In this document: one piece after another, positions 7,914 to 15,193 of the stretch
How positions within the stretch are numbered: position 1 is the first letter of the stretch
Layout: every line of letters starts with the position of its first letter
Assembly (NCBI RefSeq): GCF_001718195.1
Contig: NZ_MCNV01000015.1
Location: 1 to 64,000, forward strand
Direction: 5' to 3'
Length of the DNA: 64,000 bases
DNA from: Paraburkholderia nodosa
GTDB lineage: Bacteria; Pseudomonadota; Gammaproteobacteria; Burkholderiales; Burkholderiaceae
Notes under the pieces: generated by a model
What the model was told of the DNA's origin: nothing
The model's database searches: none
The model's input: only the letters and a program-made list of their open reading frames with translations
Translations under genes and position numbers: made by a program

Positions 7914-8465
7914 TTACGTCACATCCTCGTCGCGCTCTGCATCCGTCTGCAGAGCGCGAATATCGCACGCACAAATCCGGCAGATTGCTTTGTGATCCTG
8001 ATGAGCGTGCTGATTCTGACGACGCTCGCATTGCTGCGCCGCAAGCTCGATGGCGTGCGAGTGCGCGGCCTGCCAGATCTCCCACGCGATCTGCGCGCCG
8101 CTTTGCGAATAATCGTCGTTTTGATCGCGCTCGAGCGCATCGGGCAGGCGCGTGTGGACTTGCAGATAGTGCGTGCGATAAAGCGCCTCGAAAATCTCGC
8201 GGCGTGACGGGCGCTTCAAGCTCGCCTCTTCGCGAACGTGAACGGATTTGTGAGGCGCAGAGACTTCATCCACATTCGACGTCGAGGCGTGCTTCTTCTT
8301 GCGGGTGGGGAGGATCACGCAGACGTCGCGCGGTAATACGCGCACGACGTTACGGATACCGATATTGTCGCAGGCTCTGCAAAAGAATTGGCCGCGGAAT
8401 ATCGCGAATTTTTCGGCGTTATTCGTGAGTCGCTTCAGCGCTGGACCTGCGATTATTGCAGGCAT
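7914..8465 (-). CDS. Hypothetical protein, start uncertain
   Basis: This frame covers up to 183 residues. The C-terminal half has coding character: REIFEALYRTHYLQVHTRLP, ALERDQNDDYSQSGAQIAWE, then WQAAHSHAIELAAQQCERR, with balanced charge and G/C-ending codons. The N-terminal half, with a CRAC pair and a Lys-rich RKKKHAS stretch, is less certain, and no good ribosome site precedes the Met at 8465. A shorter form with a GTG or TTG start is possible. No family recognised. It converges with the flhC-like gene and diverges from the Asp/Thr-rich protein gene. Confidence 0.5.
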   Translation of the reverse strand: MPAIIAGPALKRLTNNAEKFAIFRGQFFCRACDNIGIRNVVRVLPRDVCVILPTRKKKHASTSNVDEVSAPHKSVHVREEASLKRPSRREIFEALYRTHYLQVHTRLPDALERDQNDDYSQSGAQIAWEIWQAAHSHAIELAAQQCERRQNQHAHQDHKAICRICACDIRALQTDAERDEDVT

Positions 8466-8488
8466 AAGAAAGTCGAAAGGAGTCGACC

Positions 8489-8962
8489 ATGCAAATCGGG
8501 GCGGCGACACAGTTCGCCAACGGTAGCGCCAACACGAGCACACTCCGTGCGGGCGCGGCTTCAGACCAGGCAGAACAGGACGGCACGCAGTCGAGCCACG
8601 CATCGACGAATGTCGCGCCGTCCACATCGCAGGACGAGGCCGTGCAGATTTCGCCGCAAGGCTATGCGGCTGCATGGACCGACGATAGCGCGGACAGCGG
8701 CGACGCAGCGGCCGACACGAGCGATGCAACCGATACAACTGATGCGAGCGACACGAGCGATACCGGCGATGCCACCGACACTAGCGACGCAACCGACACG
8801 ACATCGACGCCGGGCAACGCGCAGCCCGTGAAGTCGCTCGTCTATGGCGCGCTAGGCCTCGAGCGTCCCGACGCGCCCGCCGACCCGAACCACACCTATA
8901 CGCTTGGGCGCTGGATCGCGGCGGGCATCACACTGGGCGGCATCATTTCGCTGTTTATCTGA
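8489..8962 (+). CDS. Hypothetical protein with Asp/Thr repeat and C-terminal membrane helix
   Basis: A 157-residue protein with a strong ribosome site (AAAGGAG, 7 bases before ATG). The N-terminal half is Ser/Thr/Gln-rich and contains AVQISPQGYAAAW. Residues about 77-105 are a run of DT, DA and SD units (DTSDATDTTDASDTSDTGDA) encoded by near-repeated triplets. The C-terminus (YTLGRWIAAGITLGGIISLF) is one hydrophobic helix, so a tail-anchored or single-pass membrane protein is likely. No family recognised. The acidic repeat could bind cations or vary in length by slippage; both are inference. Confidence 0.7.
   Translation: MQIGAATQFANGSANTSTLRAGAASDQAEQDGTQSSHASTNVAPSTSQDEAVQISPQGYAAAWTDDSADSGDAAADTSDATDTTDASDTSDTGDATDTSDATDTTSTPGNAQPVKSLVYGALGLERPDAPADPNHTYTLGRWIAAGITLGGIISLFI
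8717..8803 (+). repeat. In-gene degenerate Asp/Thr/Ser codon repeat
   Basis: Short units such as GACACGAGCGAT, GCAACCGATACAACT and GCAACCGACACGACA follow one another, encoding 29 residues made only of D, T, S, A and one G. The repeat is imperfect at DNA level, which suggests older expansion and drift. Confidence 0.6.
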
Positions 8963-9081
8963 GCGCGCTGCGTCGCAATCCGGAGCGCATAATGTTTCGG
9001 AGACCCGATGATATGGGCGGCAAGTCGGCTATCATCACTGCCGGCAAGACCATCAACCCATAACGTACACGAGGTCCACCC

Positions 9082-10053
9082 GTGGCTCTCAGCGCCTTTG
9101 CCGCTTCGCAAGCCGTTCCGCTCGCTGCCATCGCCGCCGCGGCCGTCGCGCTCGCCAAGGGCGGCCCGAGGCAGCCCGAGCCGCTCGAATCGATCAACGC
9201 GCCGTTCAAGGAAGTCGACTTTTCCGACCTTCCTGCGGTGCGCCGTTATCCGGCGCGAGACGGTGCGTCGCTCGCCTGGCGTGCCTACCTGCCGCAGGCG
9301 GGCGCGCCACAAGCGTGTGTCGTGCTCATCCATGGATCGTCGGCAAGCAGCGCGAGTCTCCACCCGCTTGCGCGCCAGTTCGCCGCCGCGGGCTACGCGG
9401 CCTGCGTGCCCGATATGCGTGGCCACGGTGAATCGGGGCGCAAGGGCACGATTGCCTACATCGGTCAGTTGGAAGACGATCTCGAAGATCTGCTCGCCGC
9501 ACTGCCGGGCGAGCTGGCAGCGCTGCCCAGGACGCTGATCGGCTTCTCGTCCGGCGGCGGCTTTGCGCTGCGCTTTGCGGGCGGTACACGTCAGCGCCTG
9601 TTCGAGCGTTACGTGCTGCTCGCACCCTTCCTGCACCACAAGGCGCGCACCACGCGCAACGAGGTCGGCGGCTGGGTCTCGGTCGGCATACCTCGCCTCA
9701 TCGTGCTCGCTATGCTTAACGGCTTGCGCATCCGCGTCTTCAATCATCTGCCGACGATCGCCTATGCGCTCGCGCCCGAGGTCCGAGACGAGGTCACGCC
9801 GCAGTATTCGTTCAACCTGATGCAGAATTTCCGCCCGCACGACGACTACCGCGCGGACATACGCGGCGCGCGGCAGCCGGTGCACGTGCTGGCCGGCGCC
9901 GACGACGAGGTTTTTCACGCCAGCGAATACGCGGCGGCGTTCGAGGAAGCGGGCGCACACGTGCCGGTCACGATCGTACCCGGCGTGGGGCACATCGGCT
10001 TGACGCTGGATGCCACTGCAATCGCCACGGTCATCGGCTGCGTGAAGGGATAA
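9082..10053 (+). CDS. Alpha/beta hydrolase, membrane-anchored or exported
   Basis: A protein of 323 residues beginning at GTG, preceded by a GAGG site. The hydrophobic N-terminus (QAVPLAAIAAAAVALA) may be a signal or anchor. The alpha/beta-hydrolase core has the oxyanion motif LIHGSSASS, nucleophile Ser in GFSSGGG, acid Asp in AGADDEVF and His in VGHIGLT. VPDMRGHGESG resembles the lysophospholipase/monoglyceride-lipase branch (Hydrolase_4). The substrate cannot be told from sequence. It stands alone between hypothetical genes. Confidence 0.85.
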   Translation: MALSAFAASQAVPLAAIAAAAVALAKGGPRQPEPLESINAPFKEVDFSDLPAVRRYPARDGASLAWRAYLPQAGAPQACVVLIHGSSASSASLHPLARQFAAAGYAACVPDMRGHGESGRKGTIAYIGQLEDDLEDLLAALPGELAALPRTLIGFSSGGGFALRFAGGTRQRLFERYVLLAPFLHHKARTTRNEVGGWVSVGIPRLIVLAMLNGLRIRVFNHLPTIAYALAPEVRDEVTPQYSFNLMQNFRPHDDYRADIRGARQPVHVLAGADDEVFHASEYAAAFEEAGAHVPVTIVPGVGHIGLTLDATAIATVIGCVKG

Positions 10054-10215
10054 GGCAAAGGCGCCCTCGCCGCCGTTTCGCCTGTCCGTATCCGCCAAAC
10101 TGGCGGAATCCGCCGATTGATCTCCGCGGCGAAGTGGCCCATATTCAAGTGAGTGCGTACATCAGGCACCGGTTTTGCGGCAATTCGTCAATCGAAGCGA
10201 AAGCGCGCTCCTCCC

Positions 10216-11190
10216 ATGCTCAACACCCCTGGTCACGACGACTCCGATCCGTCGGAATGCCCCTACTGTGGGACCAGGTTCAATGCGCCGCTTGCACTCT
10301 GCCCCCAATGCGGAGCGAATCAACAGGCCGCTGCCGCGCGCATCGCAGGCGCTGACGAAGGCTTGCCGGACGAACGCGCGCACGGGGTAGCCGAGCGCCT
10401 GCGTGCAAACCTGGCCCTTGGCGCCAATCGGCCCTACGACGGCGAGTACCCTTCGATCGACGAGGAACACGTCGCCGAGCGTAAGCGGTTGCCGCGCTAT
10501 GCCTGGGCGGGTCTCGGCGCGCTCGCGATCGCGCTCACCGGCTACGCGTTCCTGCATCGCGGCGAATGGGAGCCGAAGCTCGGCGTACAGGTGGTCCAGG
10601 GGGCCGTGAGCGGGTCGAAGGGCACGCGGGGCACTCACGGCAGCAGCCGCAGTGTCGCCGCAGTGACTAATCGGCCACCCGCCGTCCTGCCGCATGCGAA
10701 CGCGGCGCAGCGCCGCGTTGCCCAGCGGAATACGCCGGCGGTCTCGCATCCGCTCGCCGCGCCGCGCTATGCGAGTGCGCATCCCGAGGTCGCGAGCAAT
10801 CTGGCCAGCGCGCGTCTGAGTCTCGACAAGAACAACCTCTGGCCCGCACGCAGGGCGCTCACGAGTGCGCTCGCCGTCGAGCCCGGCAACCCTGAAGCGC
10901 AGCAGATGCAGGCCGAACTCGTCACGCGCGAGCAGCAGCGCGACGCGTTGATCGGCGAGGCGCGGCAATGCGAGCACGAGCGCCAATGGGCTTGTGTGCG
11001 GCAAGACGCGGGGCATGCGGTGGAAGTAGACGCATCGAGCCGCGAAGCGAGGCACCTGCTCACGCTCGCCGGCACCGAGCACCAGCCGGCCGCCGGCAAG
11101 CGCAATCGCCGTACATGGCCAGGGGAAAGCCAGTATGCGCAGGCAGGCGACAGCCGCTCTCGCCAGGAGCCCCTCTTCTGGCATCACTGA
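10216..11190 (+). CDS. Zinc-ribbon, single-pass membrane protein of unknown function
   Basis: A protein of 324 residues from MLNTPGHDD; an upstream in-frame ATG at 10153 is less likely. A zinc ribbon lies at about 15-34 (CPYCGTRF, then LCPQCGA). A membrane helix follows at about 97-115 (YAWAGLGALAIALTGYAFL), then a Ser/Ala/His-rich linker. The C-terminal part has a repeat-like helical region (LASARLSLDKNNLWPARRAL, VEPGNPEAQQMQAELVTREQ) resembling one TPR unit plus CEHERQWACVRQDAGHAV. The layout, cytoplasmic Zn ribbon then membrane helix then extracytoplasmic helices, recalls YcaP/DUF-type envelope proteins. No function assigned. Confidence 0.65.
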   Translation: MLNTPGHDDSDPSECPYCGTRFNAPLALCPQCGANQQAAAARIAGADEGLPDERAHGVAERLRANLALGANRPYDGEYPSIDEEHVAERKRLPRYAWAGLGALAIALTGYAFLHRGEWEPKLGVQVVQGAVSGSKGTRGTHGSSRSVAAVTNRPPAVLPHANAAQRRVAQRNTPAVSHPLAAPRYASAHPEVASNLASARLSLDKNNLWPARRALTSALAVEPGNPEAQQMQAELVTREQQRDALIGEARQCEHERQWACVRQDAGHAVEVDASSREARHLLTLAGTEHQPAAGKRNRRTWPGESQYAQAGDSRSRQEPLFWHH

Positions 11191-11265
11191 TCCGCCCCGC
11201 AGGCAGTGACATCGGTTCAGTCGCGAACACATCGGCCGCCACCCGGATGGCTACAGTCATGCTGC

Positions 11266-11805
11266 CTATCCTTGTGCAGGCAGCACGAAGCGCGCAATCG
11301 CCTCGCGCAAGCTCGCGGCCTGATCGCGCAACGAGTGCGCAGCAGCCGCGGCTTCTTCGACCAGTGCTGCGTTCTTGCGGCCAACATAGTCGGCAAAGCC
11401 ACCACCTGGCTGGTTGCCCGCGGCCACGAGCTTCGGGAACAGCGGCTGACCGGCCCCGTCCATCATGCGGCTCACGTCCTTGCCGGTCATTTGCTGCAGG
11501 AACGGGTTCATCACGATCACGAGATGCGAGTCGATGACCGCGAAATAGCCGTCCTTGCCGTAGCGCAGCCCCGCTAGCGCGGCGAGCGCCTGCTTGCGTG
11601 CGTCGGAGTCGCTGAGCACCCCTTGCTGTGCGAGGCGGTGGTAGTGCTTGACGAGCGTTTCGGCCTGCTGCACGAGCGATTTCAACTGATCACGCCGGTC
11701 GTCCAGCATGGTCGAGCGCATTTGCCATGCACCAAAGCCGCCGATCAATACGAGGCCGATCCACAGCACGGCGATCATCGACAGGAGCTTGCGATTCAAC
11801 GTCAT
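11266..11805 (-). pseudogene. Chemoreceptor remnant: sCache_2 sensor fused to the MCP tail by internal deletion
   Basis: A 179-residue frame with two parts that are normally far apart. Residues 1-140 are a chemoreceptor N-terminus: a membrane helix (LLSMIAVLWIGLVLIGGF) and an sCache_2 sensor with LRYGKDGYFAVID, VMNPFLQQMTGKDVSRM and GGGFADYV. From about residue 143 it jumps to NAALVEEAAAAAHSLRDQAA, the end of an MCP signalling domain, then a short tail. The second membrane helix, HAMP domain and most of the methyl-accepting coiled coil are missing. The join, near 11385-11392, keeps the reading frame. A protein may still be made, but it cannot signal through CheA in the usual way. Confidence 0.8.
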
Positions 11806-11876
11806 GTTTGTATTTTTTTATAAGGATAACGAATCAGACTCAACAAAGCGCCACCCTGCCCCGCGCGCGGCGGCAC

Positions 11877-12293
11877 TTACCGTGCGACGATCATGCACAC
11901 TGCCGTTGCCGTGGCGATGAGCTTGTCTTCCTGCCAGAGTTCGCCGTGCACGTTGCATACGCCGCGCCCCCTGCGCACGAGGTTTGCGCGGCCGGTCAGC
12001 TTCCCGGGCCTTGCGGCCCTCAGGAATGAAGTGTTCAGGCTGAGCGTCGCGCAGTGCTCGCCTTCGGCGAGCGTGGAGGTAACCAGCGTTGCCGTCACGT
12101 CGTCGAGCATGGCACACAGCATGCCGCCCTGCACTTGCCCCGCCGGGTTGCGAAACGACAGGGCGCCCTCGTACTCGGCCTCGAGCGCATTGTCGCTCAG
12201 CGAGAGAAACGTGGCGCCCAGCGTGGTCGTGATCGGCGGTGCGCCGTTCACGCCGTACAGACGCGCGAGAGCCGGGTTATCTTCGATTTCCAT
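11877..12293 (-). CDS. PaaI-family hotdog thioesterase
   Basis: A 138-residue hotdog-fold protein. AGQVQGGMLCAMLDDVTATL is the conserved PaaI-type segment with the catalytic acid (Asp in LDD) on the central helix; LSLNTSFLRAARPGKL is the following strand. Such enzymes hydrolyse acyl-CoA esters, often aromatic or dead-end intermediates, and release CoA. It is the last gene of the leftward catabolic operon, 57 bases after the crotonase gene, so it probably recycles CoA trapped in the pathway. The specific thioester is unknown. Confidence 0.85.
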   Translation of the reverse strand: MEIEDNPALARLYGVNGAPPITTTLGATFLSLSDNALEAEYEGALSFRNPAGQVQGGMLCAMLDDVTATLVTSTLAEGEHCATLSLNTSFLRAARPGKLTGRANLVRRGRGVCNVHGELWQEDKLIATATAVCMIVAR

Positions 12294-12350
12294 GAATGCC
12301 GTCCTTTTCGTATAGCTTCGCGGGGGTGCTCGTGTTTTGCCGCTCGCGGC

Positions 12351-13127
12351 TCACTCGCCGCGAAATACCGGCTTTCGTTTCTCCTTCCAGGCGAGCGAAC
12401 CTTCGCATAGATCGCGCGAGGCATCCGCTTCTTTCACGTCGCGCTGGAATTCGTCTTCGTCGAGCGTGCCACTCGCGATCCGATTCAGGTGCTTCTTCAT
12501 ACCCAGCAGAGCGAGCGGCGCCATTGCCGCCAGTTCGCCGCTCAGGCGCTCGACTTCGTCGAATAACATTGCACGCGCAACGACTGTGTCGAGAAAACCG
12601 CAAGCCCGCATCTGTCCGGCATCGAGGGTCGTGGCGCACAACAGCAGCTTCTTCGCCACGTTCAGTCCGAGCCGCGACACGTAGCGCCGCAAACCACCGC
12701 GATAGAACAGCAGGCCGAGCCGGGCCGCAGGCACGAACATCTGGCTGCTTTCGACGCCGACGCGGAAGTCACACGCGAGCGCCAGATCGGTCGCACCGCC
12801 ATAAACGCCGCCGTTGATCGCGGCGATCGTCACAGGCCGCGCCTCTTCGAGTTCGTTGGCGAGCGCCTCGAAACTCGCCCCCGCGTTCTCGTCGGCCACG
12901 CTGCCAATGTCGAACCCGGCGCAAAAGTGCTTGCCTTCGGCGCACAGCCGCAGCACGAGCACCTCGCGTTGCGCGTTCACTTCGCGAATGAAACCGCGCA
13001 ATGTGGCGAGGTCTTCGAATTCGAGGCGGTTCGCCATCTCGGGGCGGCGCAGCGTGATGGTCGCGATCTTCCCGGCGACGGTGAGTTCCGGCGCCTGACC
13101 TGCTGAATGAGCGGGTTTCGAGGTCAT
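12351..13127 (-). CDS. Crotonase-superfamily protein lacking the second catalytic Glu
   Basis: A protein of 258 residues starting at MTSKPAH; the longer open frame overlaps the RraA gene and has no coding character. The crotonase fold is clear: CAEGKHFCAGFDIGSV forms the oxyanion region, and INGGVYGGATDLALACDFRV the helix that carries Glu144 in enoyl-CoA hydratase. Here that position is Asp (GGATDLA), and the position of Glu164 is Ala (VPAARLGLLFYRGG). Simple hydration is therefore unlikely; an isomerase, thioesterase or hydrolase role is possible. It starts 8 bases after the RraA stop codon, in the leftward operon. Confidence 0.82.
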   Translation of the reverse strand: MTSKPAHSAGQAPELTVAGKIATITLRRPEMANRLEFEDLATLRGFIREVNAQREVLVLRLCAEGKHFCAGFDIGSVADENAGASFEALANELEEARPVTIAAINGGVYGGATDLALACDFRVGVESSQMFVPAARLGLLFYRGGLRRYVSRLGLNVAKKLLLCATTLDAGQMRACGFLDTVVARAMLFDEVERLSGELAAMAPLALLGMKKHLNRIASGTLDEDEFQRDVKEADASRDLCEGSLAWKEKRKPVFRGE

Positions 13128-13135
13128 CGTCAGCC

Positions 13136-13798
13136 TCAGTGGAAGTTGTAGATCTGCATGGTAGTTTCGCCTCCCTCGATGCGCTTGCAGATCGCGGCTT
13201 CGTCGGCTTCGCGCTGCACGCCCTTCTCCACCACTTCTGCCGCGCGGGCACGCGGAACGGCCACCACACCGTCGCGGTCGCCGACGATCAGGTCGCCCGC
13301 ACAAACCGTGACGTTTCCGATCATCACCGGCTCGTTGATCCAGCCGATCGCGCCAAAGTCCTTGCCCGTGCCGCGAATGGACAGCCCGCGCGAGAACACC
13401 GGGAAGCCGATCGACTCCAGCAGGTCGGCGTCGCGCACCGCGCCGTCAATCACGAGCCCCGCAAGACCGCGCACCTTCGCGGCTGTCGTCATCACCTCGC
13501 CCCAGTAGCCGTGTTCGTACACGCCGTTCGTGTAGACCACCAGCACGTCGCCCGGCTGAGCAAGCAGAATGGCGCGGTGCAGCCAGAGGTTGTCGCCGCC
13601 CGGCGAATGCACGGTGACTGCCGTGCCGCAGATCCTGAAGCCAGGCGAGACAGGCTTGATCGCAGCGGGCAGCGCGCCGATCTTGCCGCCGGCTTCGTGC
13701 AGCGTGGCTGCGGGCACCTGGCGGGCCGCGTCGACCACGCGTGCCTCGACGCGTTCGATTGAAGTGCGGATAGTGGTTGCCGAATCGTGTTCTTTCAT
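13136..13798 (-). CDS. RraA/aldolase-fold protein 3
   Basis: A protein of 220 residues starting 13 bases or so behind GGGAG and overlapping the previous gene by ATGA, so translation is coupled. The family features are GTAVTVHSPGGDNLWLHRAI, GDVLVV, AGLVIDGAVRD and FPVFSRG. Family aldolases (4-hydroxy-4-methyl-2-oxoglutarate / 4-carboxy-4-hydroxy-2-oxoadipate aldolase) carry G-X20-R-D-X2-E/D. Here the spacing gives Glu at the first position and RDADL at the second, so the acidic residue is Leu. It may be a decarboxylase, an inactive partner or an aldolase with another substrate. The C-terminal TTMQIYNFH is distinctive. Confidence 0.82.
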   Translation of the reverse strand: MKEHDSATTIRTSIERVEARVVDAARQVPAATLHEAGGKIGALPAAIKPVSPGFRICGTAVTVHSPGGDNLWLHRAILLAQPGDVLVVYTNGVYEHGYWGEVMTTAAKVRGLAGLVIDGAVRDADLLESIGFPVFSRGLSIRGTGKDFGAIGWINEPVMIGNVTVCAGDLIVGDRDGVVAVPRARAAEVVEKGVQREADEAAICKRIEGGETTMQIYNFH

Positions 13799-14463
13799 AC
13801 CTTTTGCTCCCGCGTTTGCAACTGGTGGTACTTGAACTGCTTGCGCGCTTCGTCCAGACGCATACCGCCGCGGCACGCCTCTCGAATCGCTTCCTCGGCA
13901 TGATGGATCGCCTCCGCGGCATCGAGGACAGCGTCTTCGTGCTCGCGCGGAATCGCGAGCACGCCATCGGCGTCGCCGCGCAGGATGTCACCGGGCTGCA
14001 CGCGCGCCTCGCCCATGTTGACGGGAATATTGGTCGCCTCGACCTGCACGCGGTCCTTGCCGGTGCGCATCCAGTGATCGCGGCTGAACACCGGATAACC
14101 GAGCTTCAGGCACAGCGAAACGTCGCGGCAGATGCCGTTGATCACAGTGCCCGCAATGCCACGGCGATGCGCGATCTCGGTGAGAATGTCGCCCCACACG
14201 GTCGCATCTTCGCGTCCGCCGTTATCGAGCACGATGACCGCGCCTTCCGGGACGTCGTCGATATAGTCGCCCACCGTGCCCGGCGGGTTGGCGGCGGGAC
14301 CGTACTTGAGCGTCCATGCGCGTCCCGCGAGGCGGAAGTCCGTGCTGCGCGCCTTGATCTTGTAGCACTGGCCGTTGATGCCGAGCTTGTCGAGCGCGTC
14401 GGAGAGCGTGGCGGTGTCGAGCTTGCCGGCGCGCTCCACGTTGCGGCTGTCGTTCGTCGTCAT
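13795..14463 (-). CDS. RraA/aldolase-fold protein 2
   Basis: A 222-residue member of the same family: LAGRAWTLKYGP, GAVIVLDNGGREDATVWGDI, GIAGTVINGICRD and YPVFSRDHWMRTGKD. The aldolase signature reads D-X20-R-D-V-S-L: Asp replaces Gly and Leu replaces the last acidic residue. It sits between the two other RraA genes, 36 bases after protein 1, and overlaps protein 3 by four bases. The three share fold and motifs but are well diverged, so this is old duplication rather than a recent repeat. Possible roles are oxaloacetate or 2-oxo-acid decarboxylation or regulation. Confidence 0.82.
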   Translation of the reverse strand: MTTNDSRNVERAGKLDTATLSDALDKLGINGQCYKIKARSTDFRLAGRAWTLKYGPAANPPGTVGDYIDDVPEGAVIVLDNGGREDATVWGDILTEIAHRRGIAGTVINGICRDVSLCLKLGYPVFSRDHWMRTGKDRVQVEATNIPVNMGEARVQPGDILRGDADGVLAIPREHEDAVLDAAEAIHHAEEAIREACRGGMRLDEARKQFKYHQLQTREQKV

Positions 14464-14499
14464 GGTTCTGGATCGCTTGCGTGAATTGTGAATATGCGC

Positions 14500-15153
14500 T
14501 CAGGCGAGCATGTGTTCGTAGTTGCCGCCCATGACCCTGCCGACTGGGACGCCTGCAAGAATCGCTTTTGCCATCGCGGCCTCCTTCGCCACAATCGTCT
14601 CCGCGGTGTCCAGCACGAGGCCGATATCGGCAGCGCGAATGAAGATCACGGCGCTGTTGTCGGCCACGACGTAGTCGCCTGCCTCCACCTGCACCTCGCC
14701 GATCTGAACCGGCACATTGGTGCCCTTTTCGACCACGCGGCCGCGTGCCGTGCGCGCCGTGGTGGCGCGGCTGAACACGGGCAATTCGTAGCCGATGGCC
14801 TCGTCGATATCGCGCACGGGCCCGTCGGCCACGACGCCGGCGACCTGGCGCACCTTCGCGGCGAGCGAGAGCAGGCCGCCCCAGCAGCCGGCTTCCACGC
14901 CGCTGCGCTGCTCGACCACGATCACGTTGTCGGCGTCGGCCTGTTCGATTGCGGTACATCCGAGGTGCACGGGCGGTCCGGGCGGCGCGTCACCGGTGCC
15001 GAGCTTGACGGTGATCGCGCGGCCCGCAATGCGGCCCTGGCCCGAGCGCTGCGGCAACCCGCTCACCACGCCGGTCAGTTTGAGTTTGTCGAGCGCGTCC
15101 GAGACGGCGCAGCAGTCGAGCCGCCGCAGGCGCTGTACATTTTGGTCAGCCAT
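14500..15153 (-). CDS. Putative 4-carboxy-4-hydroxy-2-oxoadipate (CHA) aldolase, RraA fold, protein 1
   Basis: A 217-residue RraA-fold protein and the best aldolase candidate of the three. From the second Gly of CWGGLL there are exactly 20 residues to RDIDE, matching the G-X20-R-D-X2-E/D signature of class II HMG/CHA aldolases. DNVIVVEQRSGVEAGCWGG, GVVADGPVRD and LPVFSRA are also conserved. CHA aldolase splits its substrate into pyruvate and oxaloacetate, the last step of gallate and protocatechuate 4,5-cleavage. This fits the neighbouring extradiol dioxygenase, which ends 41 bases upstream, and the oxalomesaconate-hydratase-like gene at 25167. Function is inferred from motif and context. Confidence 0.78.
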   Translation of the reverse strand: MADQNVQRLRRLDCCAVSDALDKLKLTGVVSGLPQRSGQGRIAGRAITVKLGTGDAPPGPPVHLGCTAIEQADADNVIVVEQRSGVEAGCWGGLLSLAAKVRQVAGVVADGPVRDIDEAIGYELPVFSRATTARTARGRVVEKGTNVPVQIGEVQVEAGDYVVADNSAVIFIRAADIGLVLDTAETIVAKEAAMAKAILAGVPVGRVMGGNYEHMLA

Positions 15154-15193
15154 GTTCTAGTCTTCCGTGAAGGTCTTGCGCAAATGAAGCGGA

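Noticed and set aside
10162..11232. 356-codon minus-strand frame opposite the zinc-ribbon protein
   Set aside because: The plus strand has a paired CxxC zinc ribbon and membrane helix; the minus translation has neither domain nor plausible start.
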